Of a stretch of DNA of 11,417 nt, positions 4,224-10,852 are shown in pieces (the stretch's first letter is position 1; each line of letters begins with the position of its first letter). Made by a program: the position numbers and the translations under genes. Origin of the DNA: Acidobacteriota bacterium (GTDB taxonomy: Bacteria; Acidobacteriota; Polarisedimenticolia; Polarisedimenticolales; Polarisedimenticolaceae); contig WVWW01000146.1 in assembly GCA_011773795.1 (NCBI GenBank), positions 1-11,417 of the forward strand. The letters are read 5' to 3'. The notes beneath the pieces were generated by a model. The model worked only from the letters and a program-made list of their open reading frames with translations. It was not told where the DNA came from and did no database searches.

Positions 4224-5765
4224 TTGAAGATCCCGTCCTCGATCCTCAAGCGGCTCTATACCTTCGGCAGCCTGGAGAAGGACGCCGAGGGCCTACGCTT
4301 CGGGATCAAGAACCGGCTCAGCGACGCCACGGTCCTGGCGATCCGAGAGATCAAGATCAACGACGTCGCGGTGCCGCTGGAACGGCTGACCTTGCGCGCG
4401 AGCAACGGCCGGCTGCTCAAGGCCACCGATGTCGGTCCGGAGCAAGTCTTGCCGTTCCCGCTTCGCGAGCGACTGCAGCTGAACGTCCGGGACAGCGAGC
4501 TGCCGGTGGGCAAGCACCGCATCGAGCTGGCCTTCGAAACGCGGCCGTTCGGCGGTCTGCACCTCAAGGTCGAGGACTCCATCACCGAAGGTCGGTCGCG
4601 CAGGATCACGGTGCCCCGCTCAGAGGACGACGACTTCGTGACGCCGATGATCGAACGGCGGCAACGCTTCGTCGAGGAGTTTTCGGGCAAGCGCCTGCAG
4701 CACGTGGACAAGTTCTCGTTCGATCCGCAGATCACCCGCGGCAACATCGAGAACTTCGTCGGGGTGGCCCAGGTTCCGATCGGCCTGGCCGGCCCCCTGC
4801 AGGTCAACGGTGAGCACGCGAGCGGCGAGTTCCTCATCCCGCTGGCCACCACCGAGGGCACGCTGGTGGCGTCGTACAACCGCGGGATGAAGGTGCTCAA
4901 CCGCTCGGGCGGCGTGACCTGCACGGTCGTCGCCGATCACATGCAGCGGGCGCCTGTTTTCGTGTTCGATTCCACGCGCGAAGCCCGGACCTTCGTCGAG
5001 TGGGTCGACCAGCACGTCGACGAAATTCGCGAGGTCGCCGAAGCGACGTCGCGAGTCGCCCGGCTGAGTTACGTCGATCACTTCCTCTCCAACAACTTCG
5101 CCTTCCTGCGCTTCAACTTCAAGACGGGCGACGCCGCCGGACAGAACATGGTCGGCCGGGCCACGTTCGCGGCGTGTCAGTGGATTCTCGAGCAGTTCGA
5201 CACCGTGCGCCGGTTCTACCTCGAGTCCAACCTGGCCACGGACAAGAAGTCGTCGCTCGTCAACGTGATCCGCACGCGCGGCAAGCGCGTGATCGCCGAG
5301 GCGACCGTGCCCCGCGAGGTCCTGCGCGAGGTCATGCGGGTCGCGCCCGAGGACATTTTCCGGCATTACCAGGTGGGCAACATCGGCGCCTTCCTGTCGG
5401 GTGCCAACAACAACGGTTGCCATTCGCCCAACGCGATCACGGCGATGTTCATCGCCACCGGTCAGGACGTGGCCAACGTGGCCGAGAGCTCGGCGGGCAT
5501 CATCTTTATAGACGTGACCGATTCCGGGGACTTGTACATGTCGCTGACGATCCCGTCCCTGATCGTGGCCTCCCACGGCGGGGGCACGGGACTGGCCACG
5601 CAGCGGGAGTGTCTGGAGATCCTGGACTGCGTGGGGCAGGGCCGGGCCAAGAAGCTGGCCGAGATCGTCGCCGGCGTGGCCCTCGCCGGAGAGCTGTCGC
5701 TGGCCTCGGCGATCTCGTCCCAGGACTGGGTCAGCAGCCACGAGAGCCACGGGCGAAACCGCTGA
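4224..5765 (+). CDS. hmgA: Hydroxymethylglutaryl-CoA reductase, class I-type, with extra N-terminal domain
   Basis: This encodes 513 aa. The only usable start after the in-frame stop at 4206 is TTG 4224, with GAGG 6 nt upstream. The enzyme reduces HMG-CoA to mevalonate, the committed step of the mevalonate route to isoprenoids. The catalytic part (about 135-513) has ENFVGVAQVPIGLAGPL (176-192), E211 in ATTEG, TGDAAGQNMV (301-310), K341 in TDKK, D415 in GQD, GGGTGLATQ (452-460) and H506 in SSHESHGRN. These match the class I, normally NADPH-dependent, catalytic set. It lacks the eukaryotic membrane domain and should be cytosolic. Residues 1-130 are an additional, probably beta-rich domain ending FETRPFGGLHLKVEDSI. 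The gene heads an operon with the UbiB-like kinase 19 bp downstream. Confidence 0.95.
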   Translation: MKIPSSILKRLYTFGSLEKDAEGLRFGIKNRLSDATVLAIREIKINDVAVPLERLTLRASNGRLLKATDVGPEQVLPFPLRERLQLNVRDSELPVGKHRIELAFETRPFGGLHLKVEDSITEGRSRRITVPRSEDDDFVTPMIERRQRFVEEFSGKRLQHVDKFSFDPQITRGNIENFVGVAQVPIGLAGPLQVNGEHASGEFLIPLATTEGTLVASYNRGMKVLNRSGGVTCTVVADHMQRAPVFVFDSTREARTFVEWVDQHVDEIREVAEATSRVARLSYVDHFLSNNFAFLRFNFKTGDAAGQNMVGRATFAACQWILEQFDTVRRFYLESNLATDKKSSLVNVIRTRGKRVIAEATVPREVLREVMRVAPEDIFRHYQVGNIGAFLSGANNNGCHSPNAITAMFIATGQDVANVAESSAGIIFIDVTDSGDLYMSLTIPSLIVASHGGGTGLATQRECLEILDCVGQGRAKKLAEIVAGVALAGELSLASAISSQDWVSSHESHGRNR

Positions 5766-5784
5766 CCGCGACGCGGCGAAGCAG

Positions 5785-7476
5785 ATGACAGAAGAGTCGA
5801 CAGCCACCGAGTTCCGTCACCCGCCGGGCAGCGGCGTCGAGTTCGAGCTGCTGGAAGAGACTGCGCCCCAGGGGCTGCTGCGTCGCTTCTTCACGACCCA
5901 TCGACACTTCTTCGGACTGCTCGGCGGCGGCCTCGTCGCGGCGGTGCGCAGCCGTCGAGCCGATCCCGGCCACTCGCGCGGCGTCGGTTTCGCGTCGATG
6001 CGACTGGTTGCCTGGTGCGCGCGCCTGTTCCTCGATCGCAAGCTCGTCGCGCAACCCTTTCCCGTGCAGTTCCGCCGCCGGCTGGAGATGCTGGGCCCGA
6101 CCTACATCAAGCTCGGGCAGATCCTCAGCCTGCGCGAGGATCTGCTGCCGCGGGAGATCACCGAGGAGCTGAAGAACCTGCTCGACCACCTGCCCGTGGT
6201 GTCGTTCGAACGTTTCCTCGAGATTGTGACCCGCGAGCTGGGACGTCCGGCCGACGAGGTCTTCGCCTGGATCGATCCGCAACCGCTGGCATCGGCGTCG
6301 ATCGCCCAGATCCACCTCGCGCGCACGCACGACGGAGAGGACGTGGTCCTCAAGGGCGTCAAGCCCGGGATCCCCGAGACGCTGCGCCGCGATTCGATCC
6401 TGCTCAAGCTGCTGGGCCGCTCGCTGCAGCTGTTCCTGGCGCGCTACCAGCCGCGGCGCGTGATCGCGGAGTTCTGCGACTACACGGCCAAGGAAGTCGA
6501 CTTGCTGCGTGAGGCGGACAACGCCGAGACGTTCGTCGCCAACTTCGGCGACATGCCGGGAATCGTCTTTCCACACATCTACCGGCAGTACAGCAGTCGA
6601 CGGCTGTTGTGCATGGAGTACCTCGAGGGCATGCGGCCGGACGATCCGCGCGTCCAGGCCATGTCGAACGAGGACAAGGACCGGCTCGTCGACCTGGGCG
6701 CCGCGGCGATCATCCGCATGCTCTACCGCGACGGGTTCTTCCACGCCGACCTGCATCCGGCCAACCTGCTGATCCTGCCCGGCGTGCAGTGCGGGTTCAT
6801 CGATCTGGGAATGGTCGGACGCTTCGATGACGGGGTACGCCGGGTCCTGCTGTACTACTACTACTGCCTGGTCATGGGCGAATCGGAGTACGCCGCGCGC
6901 TACCTCGCCAGCGTGGCCCATCCGGCACCGGGAGCCGACCCCGAGGGGTTCCGCCGCGCCGTCGTCGAGATCTCGCAGCGCTGGTCACGCAGTTCCACGT
7001 TCGAGGACTTCTCGCTGGCGCAGCTGATCCTCGAGTCGGTCGCCAGCGCCGGCCAGTACCGCATGTACTTCCCGGTGGAGATGGTGCTGATGGTCAAGGC
7101 GCTGGTGACGTTCGAAGGCGTGGGGCGAATCCTGCGGCCCGGCCTCGACGTCGCGGCGGTCTCGCGCCGCCACGTCAGCCGGATCTTCATGCGCCAGTTC
7201 AACCCGTTGCGCATCGCCCGGGAGAGCGTGCGTGCCGCCCCGGAGATCGTCGACGCCCTGGCCAAGGCCCCGATGCTGATCACCGAGGGTCTGCGTTTCC
7301 TCGAAAAGACCACACGGCAGCCGCCGGAGAACCCGCTGGCCGGTCTGCGCGGCACGATCATGGCCGGCTGCTCGCTGGTCGCCGGAGCCATCCTGGTGGC
7401 CTTTGACGGACCGTGGCCCTTGTGGTCGGCACTGTTCGCCCTGGCGCTGGTGCTGGCGCTGCGTCGGGGGCGTTGA
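5785..7476 (+). CDS. UbiB/AarF/ABC1 (ADCK) family atypical kinase-like protein
   Basis: This encodes 563 aa. It carries the UbiB-family hallmarks: the KxGQ motif K109-L-G-Q112 in YIKLGQILSLREDLLP, the Ala-rich loop PLASASIAQIH (167-177), the ATP-site lysine K190 in VVLKGVKPG, the catalytic loop FFHADLHPANLL (318-329), and the metal-binding DLG in FIDLGMVG (338-345). Two C-terminal hydrophobic segments (about 522-540 and 543-560) anchor it in the membrane, as in bacterial UbiB. Members act as ATPases or lipid kinases supporting ubiquinone and isoprenoid-lipid handling. It stands between HMG-CoA reductase (19 bp gap) and an acyltransferase whose ATG follows its TGA directly, suggesting coupled translation and an isoprenoid/membrane-lipid role. 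The family call is firm; the substrate is not known. Confidence 0.93.
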   Translation: MTEESTATEFRHPPGSGVEFELLEETAPQGLLRRFFTTHRHFFGLLGGGLVAAVRSRRADPGHSRGVGFASMRLVAWCARLFLDRKLVAQPFPVQFRRRLEMLGPTYIKLGQILSLREDLLPREITEELKNLLDHLPVVSFERFLEIVTRELGRPADEVFAWIDPQPLASASIAQIHLARTHDGEDVVLKGVKPGIPETLRRDSILLKLLGRSLQLFLARYQPRRVIAEFCDYTAKEVDLLREADNAETFVANFGDMPGIVFPHIYRQYSSRRLLCMEYLEGMRPDDPRVQAMSNEDKDRLVDLGAAAIIRMLYRDGFFHADLHPANLLILPGVQCGFIDLGMVGRFDDGVRRVLLYYYYCLVMGESEYAARYLASVAHPAPGADPEGFRRAVVEISQRWSRSSTFEDFSLAQLILESVASAGQYRMYFPVEMVLMVKALVTFEGVGRILRPGLDVAAVSRRHVSRIFMRQFNPLRIARESVRAAPEIVDALAKAPMLITEGLRFLEKTTRQPPENPLAGLRGTIMAGCSLVAGAILVAFDGPWPLWSALFALALVLALRRGR

Positions 7477-8628
7477 ATGTCGATCGCAACCCAGGAAGAT
7501 CCCGCCTACGAGCCGTTCGAGCCGGAATACCTGCGCTGGATCCTGGACCAGGGCTTCGACGACATCGTCGATCACTACTTTCGCGGGGAGCTGATCGGGG
7601 CGGAACGGCTGCCCGAACGCGGTCCGCTGGTGCTGGCGGCGAACCACAGCGGCTCCTCGTTTCCCTGGGACGCGATGGCGCTCGATGCGCTGCTGTGGCG
7701 GCGGGACGGCCAGCGACCCGAGGCGCGCTTTCGCACCGTCTACGAGAAGATCCTCTCGCAGCACTGGTGGATGCGGCCGTTCGGCATCGACGACTTCTGG
7801 CGCCGCTGCGGGGGCGTCGATCTGACGTTCGACAACTTCGACCGCCTGCTCGCGCGCGGCGAACGCGTGTCCTACTACCCCGAAGGGGTGGCCGGGATCG
7901 GCAAGGGTTTCCAGAACCGCTACCGTCTACAGCCCTTCAGCACCAGCTTCCTGATCCTCGCGGCGCGCCACGGCGCCCCGATCTACCCGGTGCACGTGGT
8001 CAACGCCGAATGGGTCATCCCGTTCAACTTCACGCTGAAGCCGGTGGACTTGCTCATGTACAAGCTGTGGGGGGTGCCTTTCCTTCCGCTTCCCGGAGGC
8101 GTTGCCGCGATCCTGTTTCCCTGGATCTGGTACATCGCGCTGCCGGCCCGCATGGTGCTCGTCGTAGGCGAGCCGATCGACGCGGCGCGGCTCGCGCGCG
8201 ACGAGGGCGTCACGGATTTCCGGCGTCCGGATCGAGCCGCGATGAAACGGGTTGCCGAACGCGTGCGACGGCGCTGGCAGGTCGACCTCGACGAGAACGT
8301 CCGCCGCTACGGTCGGCAGCCCTACCACTTGCCCTCGCTGGCCCGGGCGTTCGGGCGAACACGGCGCGCCGGGAGGTTCCACCGCGTGTTGCCGACCAAC
8401 TGGGCCTACTGGTTCTGCCGGCTCGACCGAGACCGCCGACGGGAGCCCGCACGCAACCGCCTGCACGCCGTGCTGCGCGACTGGGATCTCCTGGGCTTCT
8501 ATCTACCGCTGGGCTGGCCCCTGCTCAGCCTGGCTCGCGCCCTGCGCCGCCCGCCCTACGGGTATCGAGGGCTCGACGACGCGACCCGGCGCCGGGTCCA
8601 GGGCTGCTACCTGTGGCGCCTGCCCTGA
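7477..8628 (+). CDS. Lysophospholipid/MGAT-like acyltransferase (PlsC superfamily)
   Basis: This encodes 383 aa, with ATG immediately after the TGA of the upstream kinase-like gene. The acyltransferase block I is N56-H57-SGSSFPW-D65, the wider-spaced H...D form seen in MGAT/DGAT2-like members rather than classical HX4D. The glycerol-phosphate-binding-type block is YYPEGVAGIGKGF (133-145), followed by APIYPVHVV (167-175). A hydrophobic stretch near 203-225 may touch or span the membrane. Residues beyond about 265 form a basic C-terminal extension (to 383) not needed for the core fold. Members transfer acyl chains to glycerol-based or other lipid alcohols; the acceptor here is unknown. Its last 22 bp overlap, tail to tail, the convergent patatin-like gene. 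Confidence 0.88.
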   Translation: MSIATQEDPAYEPFEPEYLRWILDQGFDDIVDHYFRGELIGAERLPERGPLVLAANHSGSSFPWDAMALDALLWRRDGQRPEARFRTVYEKILSQHWWMRPFGIDDFWRRCGGVDLTFDNFDRLLARGERVSYYPEGVAGIGKGFQNRYRLQPFSTSFLILAARHGAPIYPVHVVNAEWVIPFNFTLKPVDLLMYKLWGVPFLPLPGGVAAILFPWIWYIALPARMVLVVGEPIDAARLARDEGVTDFRRPDRAAMKRVAERVRRRWQVDLDENVRRYGRQPYHLPSLARAFGRTRRAGRFHRVLPTNWAYWFCRLDRDRRREPARNRLHAVLRDWDLLGFYLPLGWPLLSLARALRRPPYGYRGLDDATRRRVQGCYLWRLP

Positions 8629-9833
8629 TCCGCCAACACCTCCTCCAGGCGTGAGAGCGTGCGGTCGAGCCGCTCGGTGACCCCGGACTGCGGCTCGCCG
8701 GGCAGACCCAGCGACGTTCCCAGATCGTTGTCCCGCCGCAACGCCTCGACGTTCAGACGGACGCCGTGGCGGGCCAGGATCGGTTCGAGCTCCTCGCGTC
8801 GCCGCAGCAACTGCTCGCGCGTCGAGCGGTAGGCGTGCTGCGCGACGGTTCGACGATCCGAGAACTTGAAGATGTTGGTGAAGAACATGCGGTAGTCGGC
8901 CTTGGACGGCTCGAACAGGATCACGTCGGCCTCCGGATACCGTTGCTCGTACGATGCCATGCCGGTGGCCAGTCGCGAGTGCACGAGCAGCCGGAACGTC
9001 TGCGACAACACGGTCGGCAGTCCCCGGTTCTGCAAACGGCCCCGGCGCATCACCCCGGCCTCCACCGAGTCCCGCGTGTCCACCGGAACGATCGGGTTGA
9101 GGCAGATCACCAGCTCGGCGCCGGCATCGAGAGCCACCGAGGCGTGCAGCGTCTTGAGCAGCACGCCGTCGACGTAGTGCCGGCCCTCGATCTCCACCGG
9201 CGGGTACAGCCCGGGCAGCGCCGAGCTGGCCTGCACCGCCTTCGAGATCGGCACGTGGTCCATGCCGTCGGACCCGAATCGCACCGCCTCGCCCGAGTCG
9301 AGGTCGACCGCGACGACGGTCAGATCGGCGGGCAGCTCGCGGAAGTCGTCGGTGCGTCCCTCGGTGTTGAAGATCCGCTCGAGATAGGCGTGGACCGGTT
9401 CGTTGTCGAACAGGCCGACGGGCAGCGCACGCGTCAGCCGTGTCATCGCATCGAGCAGACTCTGGTCCCGCGGGTTGGCTGCGTAGTCGCGCAGCGCCTC
9501 GAGGGCGAGGCGTGGCGTGGCCAGGCTGCGCCCGAGCATCTCGTGGATCGCCGGTGTCAGGAAGGTCTCCGATCGGAACGGCAGGCGGCCCTCCTCGTCC
9601 TCGAGCGTTCCGCGGCACAGACGCTCGCTGGTCATGCGGTTGGCCAGGCACGCGGCGACGAACGAGCCCGCACTGACTCCCACGTAGGCCTGGAGGCGGT
9701 GGGCCTCGAAGCCGTCGAGCGCCTCGTCCAGCGCGCGGAGCGCGCCGATCTCGTAGACGGCGCCCTCGGGGCCGCCGCCGGCCAGGGCCAGTCCGATGCG
9801 GGGCCGTGCCTGTTGCCGCGTGCGATCGCTCAT
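8607..9833 (-). CDS. Patatin-like phospholipase/esterase (RssA-type), in PHA operon
   Basis: This encodes 408 aa with ATG at 9833. It shows the patatin Ser-Asp dyad: oxyanion loop GGGPEG (19-24, the usual GGGxxG), nucleophile S54 in GVSAGS, and catalytic Asp in D222-G223 (DGVLLKT). There is no signal peptide, so it is probably cytosolic. The C-terminal ~110 residues are charged and helical. Patatins hydrolyse acyl esters of phospholipids and other lipids. It is the third gene after phaR and a phasin, 31 bp from the phasin stop, which suggests an action at the PHA granule surface, for example as an intracellular depolymerase or granule lipid esterase. That role is inferred from context only. 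The 3' end overlaps the convergent acyltransferase gene by 22 bp. Confidence 0.92.
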   Translation of the reverse strand: MSDRTRQQARPRIGLALAGGGPEGAVYEIGALRALDEALDGFEAHRLQAYVGVSAGSFVAACLANRMTSERLCRGTLEDEEGRLPFRSETFLTPAIHEMLGRSLATPRLALEALRDYAANPRDQSLLDAMTRLTRALPVGLFDNEPVHAYLERIFNTEGRTDDFRELPADLTVVAVDLDSGEAVRFGSDGMDHVPISKAVQASSALPGLYPPVEIEGRHYVDGVLLKTLHASVALDAGAELVICLNPIVPVDTRDSVEAGVMRRGRLQNRGLPTVLSQTFRLLVHSRLATGMASYEQRYPEADVILFEPSKADYRMFFTNIFKFSDRRTVAQHAYRSTREQLLRRREELEPILARHGVRLNVEALRRDNDLGTSLGLPGEPQSGVTERLDRTLSRLEEVLADQGRRHR

Positions 9834-9864
9834 GACCCGATGGTCGTGCCTCCCTTGCGGACGT

Positions 9865-10248
9865 TTACTTCGCGATCAGCTCGTCGACCTTCTTGGTCAG
9901 CGCCTCGACGCGGCTGGACAGCTCCTGGATCTCGTCACGACTCGGCGCGCCGGCGCGGTGCAGCGTCGACTTCACCGTACTGTTCACCTGCCGTTCCACG
10001 CGCTGCCCGAACTCCTTGGCCTCGCGGGATGCGCGGGCGAAGAGTTTCTTCTCGTCCTTCTCGAACTCTTCTCCCTTGTCCACCAGGTCGTCGAAGACCT
10101 TGCGTGCCTGCTGCTCGGTCGTCGCGACGAGCCCGAGGCCCGCGAGGAAGACGTTGCGGCCGGTCTTCATCAGGTCTTCACCCAGCTTCTTGCTGCCGTC
10201 CAGGAAGTCTTCCGTCTTGGTGCTTGCCTTTGCCTGTGCCTGTGCCAT
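9865..10248 (-). CDS. Phasin family protein (PHA granule-associated)
   Basis: This encodes 127 aa from ATG 10248, chosen because AAGGAG lies 8 nt upstream. A GTG at 10257 overlapping the phaR stop is possible and would add three residues. The core GRNVFLAGLGLVATTEQQ (30-47) followed by KVFDDLVDKGEEFEK (50-64) matches PhaI/PhaF-type phasins: an amphipathic helix that binds the polyester surface, then charged helices. Residues 104-126 (RDEIQELSSRVEALTKKVDELIA) form a heptad coiled coil that probably mediates oligomerisation. Phasins coat PHA granules and control their size and number. The gene lies between phaR and the patatin gene. No PHA synthase is in the window. Confidence 0.9.
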   Translation of the reverse strand: MAQAQAKASTKTEDFLDGSKKLGEDLMKTGRNVFLAGLGLVATTEQQARKVFDDLVDKGEEFEKDEKKLFARASREAKEFGQRVERQVNSTVKSTLHRAGAPSRDEIQELSSRVEALTKKVDELIAK

Positions 10249-10253
10249 TCTGC

Positions 10254-10736
10254 TCACTCCTTGTTCGTCCGCGCGGCGGCGCGGGGGGATGATGGATTCT
10301 CGTCTGCGGTAGGAACCGAAGCTCCGTCTTCCGATTCGAGCCGTCTCAGTGCCGACTCGAGCTCCTCGAGACGCTCGCGCAGCGCGTCGGTCTCGTTACG
10401 GATATCGCGGACCGGTCCGATGCGGTCGACTCCGGCCCGTATCAGCCGGTCGACGCCGTGGTTCAGCTGGCTCACGCCGCTGGAGACCAGCTCGCCGCCC
10501 TGCCGTATCAGTGCGTGCAGGATCTCCGCCGGCGGCAGCGCGGTGCCGCGACGACCCTCCTCGAGGATCACCTGCGTCAGCGTCTGGGCCGTGACGTCGT
10601 CGTCCGTGTCGTTGTCGACGACGCGGATCTCCTGGCCGTCGCGGACCCAGGCGCCGAGCTCCTCGAGCGAGACGTAGCGGCTCTCCTCGGTGTCGTAGAG
10701 CTTGCGGCTTCCGTAGCGTTTGATCAGGCGCACCAT
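10254..10736 (-). CDS. phaR: PHA synthesis regulator, PhaR family
   Basis: This encodes 160 aa. ATG 10736 is preferred over the GTG two codons earlier because GGAGG sits 5 nt before it. The N-terminal RLIKRYGSRKLYDTE (3-17) with RYVSLEELGAWV (20-31) is the PhaR/PHA accumulation regulator DNA-binding domain. A second region (about 50-100) resembles the PHB-accumulation domain, and residues 110-138 form a coiled coil (RNETDALRERLEELESALRR). The tail is disordered. In known systems PhaR represses phasin and its own genes and is released when it binds PHA granules. Here it lies directly upstream of the phasin gene. Three spaced copies of a TGC/GCA-rich site precede it, so autoregulation is likely. 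Confidence 0.93.
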   Translation of the reverse strand: MVRLIKRYGSRKLYDTEESRYVSLEELGAWVRDGQEIRVVDNDTDDDVTAQTLTQVILEEGRRGTALPPAEILHALIRQGGELVSSGVSQLNHGVDRLIRAGVDRIGPVRDIRNETDALRERLEELESALRRLESEDGASVPTADENPSSPRAAARTNKE

Positions 10737-10754
10737 GGGCACCTCCGACCCTCT

Positions 10755-10769
10755 TGCCGCAATGCGGCA
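10755..10769 (-). promoter_or_regulatory. Putative PhaR operator O3 (perfect palindrome in the leader)
   Basis: TGCCGCAATGCGGCA is a perfect inverted repeat with 7-bp arms. It overlaps the predicted start of transcription and leader of phaR, so a bound repressor would block initiation or clearance. It contains the 12-mer CGCAATGCGGCA also found at 10789 and 10821. TGC...GCA sequences are typical of described PhaR targets. Confidence 0.6.
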
Positions 10770-10780
10770 TTGCTGACCCT

Positions 10781-10810
10781 ATTTATAACGCAATGCGGCA
10801 AGATTTGCCA
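10781..10810 (-). promoter_or_regulatory. Predicted promoter of the phaR-phasin-patatin operon
   Basis: On the minus strand the -10 is TATAAA(T) (10787-10781), the only AT-rich hexamer in the interval. With a 17-bp spacer the -35 would be TGGCAA (10810-10805), a weak match. Transcription would start near 10774, giving a leader of about 38 nt with GGAGG before the phaR ATG. The three operator-like repeats surround it. Confidence 0.5.
10788..10802 (-). promoter_or_regulatory. Putative PhaR operator O2 (in promoter spacer)
   Basis: ACGCAATGCGGCAAG is identical to the copy at 10820-10834 and shares 12 bp with the palindrome at 10755-10769. It fills nearly all of the predicted spacer between -35 and -10 of the phaR promoter, an effective position for repression. 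Confidence 0.6.
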
Positions 10811-10819
10811 CGAGTTTCG

Positions 10820-10834
10820 ACGCAATGCGGCAAG
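10820..10834 (-). promoter_or_regulatory. Putative PhaR operator O1 (upstream)
   Basis: This is a second exact copy of ACGCAATGCGGCAAG, 32 bp from O2 and upstream of the predicted -35. It lies between the stop of the ArsA-like gene (10853) and the phaR promoter. Its spacing would place it on the same DNA face as O2 and O3. Confidence 0.55.
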
Positions 10835-10852
10835 CTGTTGACCGGAAAGGAC

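Noticed and set aside
4620..6921. Long minus-strand open frames opposite HMG-CoA reductase and the UbiB-like gene
   Set aside because: Their composition (His, Val, Arg, Gln) and lack of motifs mark them as antisense shadows of genes with intact catalytic motifs.
7413..8654. Plus-strand 413-codon frame overlapping the acyltransferase
   Set aside because: Arg/Ala/Pro-rich frame-shifted shadow. The correct frame has the NHSG...D and PEG motifs and starts exactly at the upstream stop.
8766..10292. Plus-strand 508-codon frame opposite patatin and phasin
   Set aside because: Shadow frame with low-complexity composition. The minus strand has three recognisable proteins with ribosome sites.
10755..10834. 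Repeats before phaR as a CRISPR-like array
   Set aside because: The shared unit is only 12-15 bp with three copies, one of them in a palindrome around a promoter. There are no cas genes and no spacer-like pattern.
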